Positions 1 to 11,400 of a stretch of DNA of 64,000 nt are shown here, in pieces. Positions within the stretch are counted from its first letter, which is position 1; every line of letters begins with the position of its first letter. This DNA is from Podospora bellae-mahoneyi. Taxonomy: Eukaryota > Ascomycota > Sordariomycetes > Sordariales > Podosporaceae. A program made the position numbers and the translations under genes. A model generated the notes under the pieces. The model did not search any database. It was not told where the DNA came from and saw nothing but the letters and a program-made list of their open reading frames with translations. Location: the NCBI RefSeq assembly GCF_035222275.1, contig NC_085881.1, positions 4,278,001-4,342,000 of the forward strand, in the 5' to 3' direction.

Positions 1-2
1 TC

Positions 3-731
3 GTCTCCCGCTGCGGCGACGCCGTCACCTCCATCGCCCGCCGCGCCTACGGCCCTGACATCGCCCTCCCCGAAATCAAAATCGTCGGCCACCTCGAGGC
101 GAACTTTCCGTACATCCTCTCCCACCTCGAGTACATCATCGGGGAGCTCCTCCGGAATTCTGTCCAAGCCGTGGTGGAAAAACATCAGAAATCAAAGAAC
201 AAATCGGCACAGCCTCCCCCGATAGAGGTCACAATCTGCGAATCAAACCAACACGTCATCATCCGGATTTCTGACCAAGGAGGGGGGATACCAAGGGAGA
301 GCATGCCCTACCTCTGGTCCTTCTCCAAGGGTCCGGCGTCAAAAGAAATCCTTGCCAACCTGGGGCAAGTCCCCAAGATGGCGGCCACGATGCAGGAGCT
401 CCAGATTGACGACATTAACCCGGAAAGCAACAAGAAAATTGAGACTTTGCATCAGAAGTACGGGCATCAGAGTGTGCAGTCTTTATCAGCGGAGGAGAAG
501 GAAAGGGAGGACAGGGCCAAGTATAGTTCCTTGGCCAGTCTGTCGTCGAGGCCCCCGAATTTGAGGTTGGGGATGGGCTTGCCGCTGAGCAGGGTGTATG
601 CAGAGTATTGGGCCGGCTCGCTGGCGCTACACAGCCTGGAGGGGTACGGGGTGGATGCGTTTTTGCAGATTAGCAAGCTGGGGAACAAGAATGAGCAGCT
701 GACTACGAGGGCGACGATGGATGCCGTTTAG
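3..731 (+). CDS. Mitochondrial PDK/BCKDK-family protein kinase, C-terminal part (5' end outside window)
   Basis: The frame is open from base 3 to the TAG at 729-731, giving 242 residues and no start codon, so the gene begins upstream. The sequence carries the GHKL ATP-binding motifs of mitochondrial kinases that inactivate pyruvate dehydrogenase or branched-chain ketoacid dehydrogenase by serine phosphorylation: an N-box (GELLRNSVQAVVE), a G1 box (ISDQGGGIP) and a G2 box (GMGLPLSRVYAEYWAGSL). The last is the typical GxGLPxSRxYAxY signature. Between G1 and G2 lies a long charged stretch (about 85 residues) that is longer than in animal PDKs. Fungi usually have two paralogues (Pkp1 and Pkp2 types), and the partial sequence does not decide which this is. 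Matrix location is known for the family; the targeting peptide is not in the window. The neighbouring septin gene is convergent. Confidence 0.88.
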   Translation, partial: VSRCGDAVTSIARRAYGPDIALPEIKIVGHLEANFPYILSHLEYIIGELLRNSVQAVVEKHQKSKNKSAQPPPIEVTICESNQHVIIRISDQGGGIPRESMPYLWSFSKGPASKEILANLGQVPKMAATMQELQIDDINPESNKKIETLHQKYGHQSVQSLSAEEKEREDRAKYSSLASLSSRPPNLRLGMGLPLSRVYAEYWAGSLALHSLEGYGVDAFLQISKLGNKNEQLTTRATMDAV

Positions 732-1640
732 TGGGTATCAGTCGGTCTTCCCTGTCTCGAGCAATATAAAGCGCTTTTGAACACCACCAACGACAAAAAA
801 GCTGGGGCCGGTAATGAAGAAAGGGTTGTTGAAACCTCTTGTTTACCGGGTATTTTGGTTGGGGAATTATGTATACACAAGACACCAAGTTGCTAATGAA
901 ATCAATAAAGGTTGGAAATCATCCTGGGGTTTTTATTAACCAAGAGAATCAGGTTGGATTGATATGCTGAAATACTTTTCAACCGACAGAGCTTGTCTAC
1001 TCACGCTTTGTCGCCAGCAATGCAATTACAAGTGCCGCCGCATCTTCAAACAAAAACTCCCACGCAATGTGTAACAGCCTTTCTCATTATTTGGTATCAT
1101 GAAAGGGGGAGGGGGAAGGGGTGACTAGACAGACGACTAAAAGACGACTAAATTACATCGTGACTAAGTCTCAAAAAAAGGTGTAAAAAAGGAGGTAAAA
1201 AAAGGGGGAGTTGCTTTTTCTTTTGCGAGAGAAACAAAAAAAAAAGTTTGATAAAAAAAGAGAAGAAGGCAGGACGACAAAAAAGAGATATCAAGTATAT
1301 CTTTTTCCCTCCCCTTTCCCCCCAATGTGTGTAGTCTTTCTTTCTCCGAACACCTTGCGCATCCTTTTCGAATAAATTGGCGGAGCAAAAAAAGAAACAA
1401 CAGCAACGATAGAAAAGTGAAACCCCCGGAGATTATAGGCAACCCAACCAAATCCGCTTAATCACCGCCGCATCACCCCATAGCAAATTCGTGAGCATAT
1501 CCATGAAGGCCGAAAGTCGTCACTGTTTGGACAAACAAACGGGCCAAAATGTGTGTGGTGTCCGGAGGCAGTGGTTTGAAGCAGGGTAGCCCCTGAGAGT
1601 CGCCACAAGCTCATCCCAAAGCTCCGGTGGAGACTGCCGT
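732..1640. other. Convergent intergenic region, no gene seen
   Basis: This is the 3' flank of the kinase gene and of the septin gene. It holds A-rich and purine-rich runs (about 1168-1270) and a CT-rich stretch near 1300-1325. It presumably contains both 3' UTRs. No coding or RNA gene could be supported. Confidence 0.6.
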
Positions 1641-2978
1641 TTAGCGGCGCCCGTGGCTGCGGACAGCGCTGCCTTGCAGCTGCTCCAGATCGCCCTCCAA
1701 CTGTTTGATCTGAGCATGAGTCTGCTCGAGGTCCTTGTTGAGGCGGTCGCGCTCGGCAATGAGTTTCTGCTCCCATTGCCTGAAGCGCTGCTCCTCGATC
1801 TTGACCTGCTCGGTGAAGCGCTTGCGGAGCGCCTCCTCCTCCTCCTTGAACTTGGGGTTGTCCAGCTTCCGGGGGCGGGCCTCGCCAAACTTGCGCGTCT
1901 CCATCTGCTGGGCGCGGTACGCCTCGTAGTGCAACTCCTCGGTCGTGTGGATGAGGTCCAACATGTGGGTGCGGATCAGGATGGACCGAAGCTTCTTGAA
2001 GTCGCAGTGGTCCTCATTCTCAACCTCGGCAACGCCCCACGAATATTGCCGGCCCTTGACAATACGCCCGTCATTAGTCTTGACGTCCTTCTCAGAGCCG
2101 ATAACAGCGAAAGGCATAGCCGCCATAAGAGTGCGGGCGTGCTGGGCAGCTGGTTCGTCGTCCTCCTCAATAGGGGGCTGGTAGATCTTGATGTTTTGGG
2201 CCTCGATGACAGCGCGGATCTGAAAGCGGTTGAGTCAGCATGGAGCTCCGTCAAACACGGGCAAATTAGGTGTCTCACTCTTGACTTGAACTTGGCCAAG
2301 TCGGCCGGACTGAGGGTGTCAGCCTTGGCAATAACTGGGATAAGGTTGACGCGGGAGCACAGGCGCTTCATGACCTCGATATCGAGAGGCTTAAGAGTGT
2401 GGCCGGTGGGGCGGATGAAATACAAGCAGGCGTGTACACGGAGATCGATCTTGTCCTGACGGCGGGGTTGCTGCTCCTGAAGCATGTAGGACTCGTGCTG
2501 GTCGTCGAGGAACTCGATAATGGGCATCCACGAGTCTCTGTTGTTGACATAGTCGCCGAAGCCAGGGGTGTCAATAACGGTGAGGCGGACTAGAACCTAG
2601 GTCAGCCATGATCCCGACATCGTTGACTTTGTTTGCCATCATACCCTTGAAGAACTTCTCCTCCAACTCAGCCTTGGTGATCTCAATCTCGACGGTCTTG
2701 TCAACTTGCTTCTGGTGGCGGCGCTTGTGGTCGGCATAGTTCTTGATGGTGGTGGAAAAGAGCGTGTTAATGAATGTTGTCTTTCCCAACCCGGACTCGC
2801 CAGCAACCTAGATTTTGAAATGACAATAGTAAGCAAACGTCCTCCCCAAGCTCTGTATAACAGTTATGCTCACCATGATGGTGAAAGCGGCGCCCCTCTT
2901 CGCAACGATCTTGTGGCGCTGGTTGGGCAGGTTGGCAATGCCAATTGGCGAGGCGCTCTCCGCGTTAGAAGGGGCCAT
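1641..2978 (-). CDS. cdc12: Septin Cdc12 / AspC type
   Basis: Four exons on the minus strand (2978-2874, 2807-2645, 2589-2279, 2219-1641) join in phase to 385 residues. Introns are 66, 55 and 59 nt with GTGAGC, GTATGA and GTGAGA donors. Septins are GTP-binding proteins that assemble into hetero-oligomeric filaments at septa and hyphal branch sites. Visible motifs are the P-loop GESGLGKT, which is split by the first intron just before VAG, the G3 motif DTPG in VIDTPGFGDYV, and the G4 motif AKAD. The septin-unique region is near HCDFKKLRSILIRTHMLDLI, and a C-terminal charged coiled coil covers about residues 300-380. The opening SPIGIANLPNQRHKIV and the overall length match the Cdc12/AspC class rather than Cdc3, Cdc10 or Cdc11. 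The start is the first in-frame ATG before that conserved opening. The gene shares a 499-nt divergent promoter with PWP2. Confidence 0.95.
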
Positions 2979-3477
2979 CTTGTCGACGCGACAGGTTGAT
3001 GGGGATGTAGCGTGTATTTGTGAGGATTGGGGTGTCGGCTGCTACGGGGACAGCGTGTAGAAGTACAAGAGGGTATCGCAGGAAAGGGAAATGCGTCTCG
3101 GGCAGTTGTTTACGGGCGGTGGGAGAGAATGGAGAGCTCTGTGCTTCAGGGGAATCTCGCTGTCAAATTTCCAGACCAATGCAGCAGGTGGTGCACGGAT
3201 CAGCACGAGAACCCACGGCTGAGCAACGGGAAGCAAATTGAGTGGGTCCCCATCACCCCCTTTCCACTTTCCCCAGCTACGAAGTGCCTCAAGCGCCAAT
3301 GGGCTGCCAAGGGTCCCTCGCCGAGCTAAACGCATTCAAGACATCGGATGTTAGGAGAAAGAATTCGCCGACCCCGCCAAAATGTTCAAGCTTGGCGATA
3401 GCAGCTATCAAGGTTATTTTTTTGATTTGATCGTTATCAGTCTCGTCCCGGTAGAGAAAACACCACCACCGCCGACC
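2979..3477. promoter_or_regulatory. Shared divergent promoter region of cdc12 and pwp2
   Basis: 499 nt separate the two divergently read start codons. No convincing TATA box or named operator was found. Because both flanking genes are housekeeping genes, a bidirectional promoter is an inference from gene order only. Confidence 0.5.
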
Positions 3478-6180
3478 ATGAAGACGGATTTCAAGTTCTC
3501 CAATCTGCTGGGGACAGTCTACTGCCAGGGCAATCTGCTGTTCAGTCCCGACGGCACCCATCTCTTCTCTCCTGTCGGCAACAGAGTCACAGTCTTCAAC
3601 CTTGTCGACAACAAGTCATACACGCTCCCCTTCGCCCACCGAAAGAACATCTCGAGGATAGGCCTGACCCCCCAGGGAAATATTCTCCTCTCTGTCGACG
3701 AAGATGGCCATGCCATTCTCACCAACATACCGCGTCGTGTCGTACTATACCACTTTTCCTTCAAGTCAAAAGTAACCGCCCTCTCGTTTGCGCCATCGGG
3801 TCGCCATTTCGCAGTTGGATTGGGGAGGAAAATCGAGGTCTGGCACGTCCCATCGACTCCAGATACCAACGAGGAAGGCGATCTCGAGTTTGCGCCGTTT
3901 GTGCGCCACCACACACACACACAACACTTTGACGATGTCCGGCACATTGAGTGGTCGCACGACTCCCGCTTCTTCCTCAGCGCATCCAAGGATCTGACTG
4001 CGAGGATATGGAGCTTGAACGCAGAAGAAGGGTTCACGCCCACGGTTTTGTCGGGACATAAGCAGGGCGTGGTCGCTGCCTGGTTCTCCAAGGACCAAGA
4101 AACAATCTACACAGTCAGCAAGGACGGAGCCGTCTTTGACTGGCAGTATGTCGCAAAGCCGGGGCAAGACGAGGATGAGATCATGGATGAGGAGGATATG
4201 CAATGGCGGATCGTTGACAAGCACTACTTTATGCAAAACGGCGCAACCCTTCGATGCGCAGCCTTTCACCCCGAATCAAATCTTTTGGTCGCTGGTTTCT
4301 CGAACGGTATCTTTGGATTGTACGAGATGCCCGATTTCAACCAGATTCACACCCTTAATATCTCGCAAAACGAAATCGACTTCGTAACAATCAACAAGAG
4401 TGGCGAGTGGCTCGCTTTCGGTGCGTCAAAGTTGGGTCAGCTTTTGGTGTGGGAGTGGCAGTCAGAATCATACATCCTGAAGCAACAAGGGCACTTTGAC
4501 GCCATGAATGCGCTGGTCTACTCCCCAGATGGCCAAAGAATTGTCACGACGGCCGACGACGGCAAGATCAAGGTGTGGGATATCGAGTCTGGGTTCTGCA
4601 TAGTAACGTTTACCGAGCACACAAGCGGCATTACAGCGTGCGAGTTCGCCAAGAAGGGCAATGTTCTTTTCACAGCCAGTTTGGACGGGTCCATCAGAGC
4701 GTGGGATTTGATCAGATACAGAAACTTCAGGACGTTTACCGCCCCTGAAAGATTATCCTTCTCTTGCATGGCAGTTGATCCAAGCGGCGAAGTTGTTGCG
4801 GCTGGTTCTATCGACTCTTTCGACATTCACATTTGGTCCGTCCAGACCGGCCAGCTCCTAGATAGACTTACCGGGCACGAGGGGCCGGTTTCTTCGCTTG
4901 CCTTTGCCCCCAACGGTGGTCTCTTGGTTAGTGGCAGTTGGGACAAGACGGCCAGGATATGGTCCATCTTCAACCGAACACAAACCAGCGAGCCTCTGCA
5001 GCTCATGTCGGATGTCTTGGACATTGCCTTCAGACCAGACTCCCTACAGATTGCCATCTCCACACTAGACGGCCAGCTGACGTTTTGGTCTGTATCAGAA
5101 GCCACCCAAGTCTCCGGTGTCGACGGACGCCGCGATGTATCAGGCGGCCGCAGAATCACAGATCGCCGGACGGCAGCCAACGTCTCGGGCACCAAGAGCT
5201 TCAACACCATCCGCTACAGCATGGACGGCTCCTGCGTCCTCGCGGGCGGCAACAGCAAGTACATCTGCCTCTACTCGGCCACAACAATGGTGCTCCTCAA
5301 GAAATTCACCGTCAGCGTCAACCTCGCGCTGTCGGGCACGCAAGAGTTCCTCAACAGCAAGCTCGTCACCGAAGCCGGCCCCGCCGCCCTCCTCGACGAC
5401 CAAGGCGAGGCTTCCGATCTGGAAGACCGCATCGACAGGTCGCTGCCCGGCGCCAAGAGGGGCGATCCCGGTGCGAGGAGGAAGAACCCAGAGGTCAGAG
5501 TCACGGGCGTGGCTTTCTCGCCGAGCGGGACATCCTTCTGCGCCTGCTCGACAGAAGGCCTGTTGATTTACAGTCTGGACAGCACCGTTCAGTTTGATCC
5601 GTTTGATCTCAACATAGAGATCACGCCCGCTTCGACGCTGGGTGTTTTGCAGAATGAAAAGGATTACCTCAAGGCGCTGGTCATGGCGTTCCGTCTCAAT
5701 GAGGCGGGGTTGGTCCAAAGGGTGTTCCAGGCCATCCCTTACAAAGATATTGGTTTGGTGGTGGAAAACTTCCCTACTGTTTACGTGGCGAGGCTGCTGC
5801 GGTATGTGGCCGCCCAGACGGAGCAGTCCCCTCACGTGGAGTTCTGCATGCTGTGGATCAAGGCTCTCGTGGACAAGCACGGCGCGTGGTTGATGGCCAA
5901 CCGGGGCAAGGTCGATGTCGAGTTGAGGATTGTGTCGAGGGCGGTGGCCAAGATGAGGGACGAGATTAGACGGCTGGCGGATGATAACGTCTACACGGTT
6001 GAGTACCTGATTGGGCAGGCCAACAGCAAGGCGGCGCAGGCTGGAAAGGGGCCCAAGACTATCGAATGGAATGCTAATGGGGATTTGGAGGTCAAGGCTC
6101 TGCCGTCGACGCAGAAGGAGGTCACGATGGATGATATACTGGAGGAAGAAAGTGAAGGGGAGTGGATCGGGATAGAGTGA
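3478..6180 (+). CDS. pwp2: Periodic tryptophan protein 2 (Pwp2/Utp1), U3 snoRNP UTP-B subunit
   Basis: An uninterrupted 900-residue frame. The open frame extends upstream to an ATG at 3382, but the family's conserved opening MKTDFKFSNLLGTVY begins at 3478, so that start is chosen. Pwp2 is a core subunit of the UTP-B complex of the small-subunit processome and is needed for 18S pre-rRNA processing in the nucleolus. The protein shows tandem WD40 repeats over about residues 10-640 with many GH...WD pairs (for example KIKVWDIESGF, KTARIWSIF, DGSIRAWDLIRYRNFRTFT). An acidic break (DEDEIMDEEDM) is followed by further blades, and a C-terminal Utp12 domain covers about residues 715-840 (KALVMAFRLNEAGLV, VEFCMLWIKALV). 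The tail is acidic and ends EEESEGEWIGIE, as in yeast. Length is close to yeast Pwp2 (923). No intron is needed. Confidence 0.97.
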   Translation: MKTDFKFSNLLGTVYCQGNLLFSPDGTHLFSPVGNRVTVFNLVDNKSYTLPFAHRKNISRIGLTPQGNILLSVDEDGHAILTNIPRRVVLYHFSFKSKVTALSFAPSGRHFAVGLGRKIEVWHVPSTPDTNEEGDLEFAPFVRHHTHTQHFDDVRHIEWSHDSRFFLSASKDLTARIWSLNAEEGFTPTVLSGHKQGVVAAWFSKDQETIYTVSKDGAVFDWQYVAKPGQDEDEIMDEEDMQWRIVDKHYFMQNGATLRCAAFHPESNLLVAGFSNGIFGLYEMPDFNQIHTLNISQNEIDFVTINKSGEWLAFGASKLGQLLVWEWQSESYILKQQGHFDAMNALVYSPDGQRIVTTADDGKIKVWDIESGFCIVTFTEHTSGITACEFAKKGNVLFTASLDGSIRAWDLIRYRNFRTFTAPERLSFSCMAVDPSGEVVAAGSIDSFDIHIWSVQTGQLLDRLTGHEGPVSSLAFAPNGGLLVSGSWDKTARIWSIFNRTQTSEPLQLMSDVLDIAFRPDSLQIAISTLDGQLTFWSVSEATQVSGVDGRRDVSGGRRITDRRTAANVSGTKSFNTIRYSMDGSCVLAGGNSKYICLYSATTMVLLKKFTVSVNLALSGTQEFLNSKLVTEAGPAALLDDQGEASDLEDRIDRSLPGAKRGDPGARRKNPEVRVTGVAFSPSGTSFCACSTEGLLIYSLDSTVQFDPFDLNIEITPASTLGVLQNEKDYLKALVMAFRLNEAGLVQRVFQAIPYKDIGLVVENFPTVYVARLLRYVAAQTEQSPHVEFCMLWIKALVDKHGAWLMANRGKVDVELRIVSRAVAKMRDEIRRLADDNVYTVEYLIGQANSKAAQAGKGPKTIEWNANGDLEVKALPSTQKEVTMDDILEEESEGEWIGIE

Positions 6181-6293
6181 AGGGAATTCGGATGATTTCG
6201 GTTTAATATTATGTTATACTAGGTTAAAGGCAAAAGGCTGGCGTCGGAAAAAAATGATTGATACCATTTTGATACCACATTATGTTTTTCTCT

Positions 6294-7718
6294 CTACAAC
6301 TTGCTGTCGTCGACGTTGGGTATGTCCTGCTCTTTGTTAGCCTGCCTTCGGAAAGGGAAACATGAGAGACATACCTTCCAAGCCTCCTCAAACCCGGCAC
6401 TCCTCACCCAATGCTCCCCCGGCGCCTCAACCGAGTCAACAATCAAGTGGCATATCTTCTCCCACAACCCTCCTTTAATCATGAACCCTTCTTTCTCTTC
6501 ATACTGCCCACAAATATTCCTACAAACCACCGTCGCCCTCCCCAGCTTGATAGCATGCCCATCATCCCCAAACCCATGCAACCTACTCACAATCTCCTCC
6601 ACCATCTTCGCCTTTCCAAACTGCTTCGGCTCATACCCCTCCAACCTTTCCACCCTCAACTCAGGACACCCCCTAGCCACATACTGCAACAAATCCATCC
6701 TAATCTTCCACTCCAACAACCTCCTTTTTGTTTTCTCCGGCACCCAATCCATCTTGTTCATCGTGACAAAAAACGGCGCCGCGTTGACATGGTGCATCAG
6801 AAAAAAATCAAACTTCGGCACCTTTTTTCGGTCAATCATGCTCACCGCCGCCCCAGCCGCGACATAAACCGCCCCATTAAACATCTCCCTCGTCCTTCCC
6901 TCAACCTCCCCCTCCCCCACCTTGACCCTCCCAGCCAAGTCAACCATCTCCCCCTTTGCCCGCACCAAAACCCCATCCCGGATCTTATTCCCATCCTCCG
7001 ACCTCGCCGCCCCTTTCAGTCTCTCCGCCTCCCGTAACAACCCCAGCACCGTCTCCCCTTCTTCCCGCCCCCGTCCCTTTTCTTCAGCAGTCAACAAAAA
7101 CTCCCTGAGATCATCCCTATGAACAGCCGCCTGCGCCAACCCCTCCGCCACCACCCCAGTCAGCCCCCACTCAAGCCCATACATGAGCTGAATCAGCGGG
7201 TGCAAAAACCCTCCAAACAACCTGATTATCAAATCCTCCTTTCCCTCCCCCTCTTCAAATAAATACCTCGTCACTGTCTCCTTCCATCCCAACCGGTCGA
7301 TCTCAGATTGGAAAAATGTTAAAAAGTCCGGGTAGTACTCTTCTTTACCGTAGTATTCTGTCAATGTCTCCGGTGTGAGAGTCACTGACTTATGAACAGG
7401 CAACACCGGCCGTTGGTACGAAGCGTTGGTGTCATAGGCAGACTGGAGGTGTGATGGCCCCGCGCCGGTGCCGTACAAGGCGAGGAGGTGGTGGGGGATG
7501 TGGTTGTGGAAGCCGGACTGGTTGAAGAAGACGTGGTGGTTCTTTTCGGGGGTTAGCTATGGGGAAAATACCTAGGTAAAAAGGGGAGAGAGGGAACAAA
7601 CCTCCATGTCTTGCTGTAATAGCTCCGAGGTTTTGGCTGCGGCGGAGGGGGTTTGGGTTATCCCCCAGAGGCCCGTGTTGTCGGGTGAGAGGTGCATTGT
7701 TTGGGTGGAAGAGGACAT
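6294..7718 (-). CDS. Questin-oxidase-like (DUF4243/AflY family) protein
   Basis: Three exons (7718-7602, 7556-6375, 6326-6294) give 443 residues. The first intron is 45 nt. The second is 48 nt, divisible by three and stop-free, with a GTATGT donor and a CTAAC branch; reading through it would add 16 residues. The family includes questin oxidase and AflY, flavin-free Baeyer-Villiger-like enzymes of polyketide pathways, but many members have unknown substrates. Evidence includes the N-terminal motif FNQSGFHNHIPHHLLALYGT, the SYQRPV element, the HPLIQLMYGLEW block, and the conserved FDFFLMHHVNAAPFF with two adjacent histidines. The start is the ATG at 7718 (MSSSTQT); an upstream in-frame ATG near 7820 is possible. 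No polyketide synthase or other tailoring gene lies nearby, so a pathway cannot be assigned. Its 3' end converges on pwp2 with 113 nt between them. Confidence 0.88.
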
Positions 7719-8493
7719 CCTGAGCTGGTGGTGGTGATGAGATGGTCTAATATTGATGAGTGATACACGGGCGAGGTGTCTTGCTTTGGGGGCAGAGCCG
7801 AGAAGACGGAGGGAGGTCATTCATGTAGTTAGTTACCTATCGGCAGGTACAGAGAGCTGACATCAAGGCAAGAAGGATTAGATGGCAGGTGTTGCAGAGA
7901 AAAGGTTGTATTGAGTGACCAGTAGAACTTGTACTGACGTTGAACCGAGAGGGGACCGTGATACCTCTATAAGGTATGCTTAGCAATCAACCCCAAAGCC
8001 TGAGGCCGAAAAGACCGACAATTAATCATCTACGCCATCTCATCACCCTCTCACTTGCCTCACCCATCCATAGCTCCCATCTTTTACTTGTTCTATCCTC
8101 GCAGCTGGCCACCCATTGTAACAATGACATCATCGAACTCACCAACCCCACAGCATTATGCAGGAACAAACGACCCTTTTGAACACAGCATCCTTTATAT
8201 TATGTAAGTCATATCATCCTCAATTCATCTCATCCCATCTACACATTAGATATTCATCTCTTCAACTATCATCTTGTCTTTTTGACCACCCATCCATCTT
8301 GAATCCAATTGCAGACAGCAGCAATCATAAAAACAGGCTCTCTAAAAACACCACAAACGCATCGCTTCCCCTGTCTATGCTTCCGATATATGTAGTTGTT
8401 TTTGTTGTTGTTGTTGTTGTTGTTGGTGTATGTATGGCTGTTCGGTTTATCTCGTCGCTGCTGTCGCCATTACCCCCCTTTTCTCTCATTTCT
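7719..8493. other. Intergenic region between two minus-strand genes
   Basis: Contains the presumed promoter of the questin-oxidase-like gene and the 3' flank of the phosphatase gene. A TTG/GTT microsatellite lies at about 8397-8425. The open frame at 8158-8577 is low complexity and is not called a gene. Confidence 0.5.
8397..8425. repeat. (TTG)n microsatellite
   Basis: Eight or so near-perfect TTG units in the 3' flank of the 5-phosphatase gene. Confidence 0.8.
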
Positions 8494-11400
8494 TCACTCC
8501 CTTTGTCCATTAGGACTTCTATGATCTCTCCTCCTACCAACAGCAGACCTGCTCGACCGCTGCTGCTGCTCGATTAACTGTGTTGCCGTTGATTCGTCGT
8601 ACCCAATCACGTTCGTCAAGTAGAAGAATCTGTTTGCGGGTGTTAGTCCTTACTCCAAGTTTGAGAAGTTGAAATAAAAAAAATGAACAAAAACTCACTT
8701 CTCCCCTCTTCCCTCCCTCCCCCTCAGATCCTCAAACTCCTGCTGACACTCCATCCAAACCTGTGCCCTCTCCTTGCCCCTCACCTTCTTCACCTCAAAC
8801 CTGAACCTCCCGCTCACTGGCCTGTGATCCGACACTCGCACCTCATGCCGTCTGTAATCCAACTGCTCTATCCTTCCCCTGCCAGCCCCGCACCTGAAGA
8901 GCAACCGATCGCACCACGCCGGGCTTCTTCTCTTTTCCGACGTGTCATAGTTGTCCGTCCCAACATCATACTTGTACGTTGGCGCAAAGGTGATGGGAAG
9001 CTCTTCAAATGCCCTGAGTCTGAACCCGGGGTTCCTTCGCCTAGCCACGAGCAGCTGATCACGCTCCAGGAGCTTGGCGAGGTTGCCCGCCTTGACAGCT
9101 GTGACGACAGTGTCTCGCGACATGGTGTCGATTCTGTAGTTGAGATCTCCGTTGAGAAGACACAGCTCATGGTCTAGGATCATTGTGCCGTCCCCGCCAC
9201 CGACAAAGCTGTCGAACCGCACCGAGGCGTCCCTCTCACCTGGCAGGAGGGACGCCTCCAAAATAGCGGCAATGTCGTTGTGTCTTTGATTCGCCCCCGA
9301 CTGTCCAGCTGCCAAGTGGCAGTTGATAAAACAGAGCGAGGTATCATCCACCATGAACCTCACCACAATGGCACCTTTGTTTCCATGAAGACCGCCCATG
9401 CCTCTCTTGACCTCAGCGCTGTTAAGATTGCTGATCCGGCCCAGGAGGTCGGCCTTGACAAAAATGGCAGTGAACAGCCCCACGAGCGGCGCGGAATGCA
9501 GCACGTGGTACAACTCCCCATCCATATGCTGATCCAGGCTCTGCTTCAGATGCGCCAGCCAGTTCCGATACTGATGGCTCATCCGTTCCTGATCCGTCCC
9601 CTCCTTCTTCTTCGGCTTCAGGAACCTCTTCGCAGTCAAAGTCTTATCCTCCAAATCAACCAGCTCTTGGAACCCAAAGACAATGATGTCTGGCGAGTCA
9701 CTGCTCCTCAGCAAATTCTCGATGAACACCCTGTCATCATTCGAATAGTTGAGACTATTCGGCGTCGAAGCTCCCGCATTCCACGTCAGAATCAACGCCT
9801 TGATCTTTTCAAAGTGGCAGTACCTCGCATCATGCTGCTTCATCTTGGCCTGCAGCCAGTCGTCTTGAAGTAAACCATCCCAAACACGCAACATATTATC
9901 CGCGCCGAGGGAGATCACCTGGTGACGATCCAGCTTGTAAAAGCTCGACTGGTCAGAGATCAGCTTCACAACCGGGTTATCATGGGCTTGCCAGTCCTTC
10001 TTAACGGCCCATGGCGTTTGGCCCATGTCGTAGACCGAAATTTTGCCAGTGTTGTATCCTGCCCAGAGGTATCGTCCCGCACCAGTAAGGGAGTTGATCT
10101 TGTATTGGCTGATATTCATCACGCCAAGGCAAGCGTAGTTTTTCCTCGAATAAATGCTGACTTTGCCGTCGTTGTGGCCAAAGAACACCTTGTCCGGCTC
10201 TAAGGCGAGAAGAGTACCCGACGTAACTTCACCAGCGCCATCTTGAATTAGAGGTCGGATGAGAACCTGGAACTGTGTCCTGCCGTCAAGAGTTGGTAGG
10301 AAAACCCTGATTTCCTTGCCTGTGGCGTGCCAGAGTTCATCACCAACCACCATGGAAAATACATGACCCTTAGGCACGCGAAAGGTCTGTGTAGGAGGGT
10401 AAGCCAAACTGGGCAGATTGCTACCATCGGCCGGCCCCCAAACGTGAAGTGTCCCACTGTCGTCCAAAGTCCACAGCTCGTTGAAATGCCTGTATATCCT
10501 GATAATCTCGTAGCGGCCGTGCGCGTTTGGTCTGTTGTTGACAATACTTTGCGACAAGACATCGGCTTCCAACAACTCGCCATTGTTGGTTCCGATCCAT
10601 ATCCTCGCGCCCTCCTCGTCGACGCTCTCTCCCGGTTTGAAGGCCACGGATGCGCCCTTCATGCCCTCGCTCATGGCCAGGCTCATAACCAGCTCCCCGT
10701 CCATAACATTCCACGCCCTTGTATAACCGCCTGTTGTGCAGACAAAGGCCCCGCAGACATCAAACATGCGGCTGTCGTATTTTGTGGCAATTTCGTGAGC
10801 CCCTTTATGCAAGTATGGCTTGCTTCGGTTCGTTCTTGACGCGTCTGGATATCCCAAATCGGCCTTGTGTGAGCCCGCGATTTGAGCTTCAGCGGGCCTA
10901 GCTTCGACGGGTGTTGGAGGAGGTGGAGCGTGATATTCGTTGGACACTCTCCCGGGCATGCGATCCGCCGCCGTCACGGACCTACCGTTGAGCCGTGGAA
11001 TAGGAGGGGGCGCCTGTGTTACTGGTGTCGAGGATATCCGCTTCTGTTGGATTGCTGTCGCTACGCTCGTGTTGACTCCTGGCCGTGGAGGCCGTGGAGG
11101 TGGTGCTGAGACAGAATTTGCAGCGCGGACCGACTCGATGATGCTCTGTGGTCGTGCAGGCAGCGCAGGCCGGTCGCCAGTGATTTGCGGTGTTAGAGGC
11201 TCGTCCTTGCCTCGTCTCCTCGCGGCTAATGAATGGTGCTGAGGTGGCGGGTCGAAACCGACGTGGAAGGTATTTGACCTCTTTACACCGACAGAGGGCT
11301 GATGCTGATTTCCGTGCTGCTGGTGAAGACTATGTTGTTGTTGGTGATGCGGTTGCTGTTGTCGCGGCCTCGTAGGCAAGACTGGGGGAACATCTTCCTC

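Noticed and set aside
1653-2459. 268-codon plus-strand frame rich in Leu/Val
   Set aside because: It is the antisense shadow of the septin exons, which have clear family motifs.
6294-7718. Secondary-metabolite cluster around the questin-oxidase-like gene
   Set aside because: Neighbours are Pwp2 and a 5-phosphatase; no synthase, transporter, P450 or pathway regulator is present.
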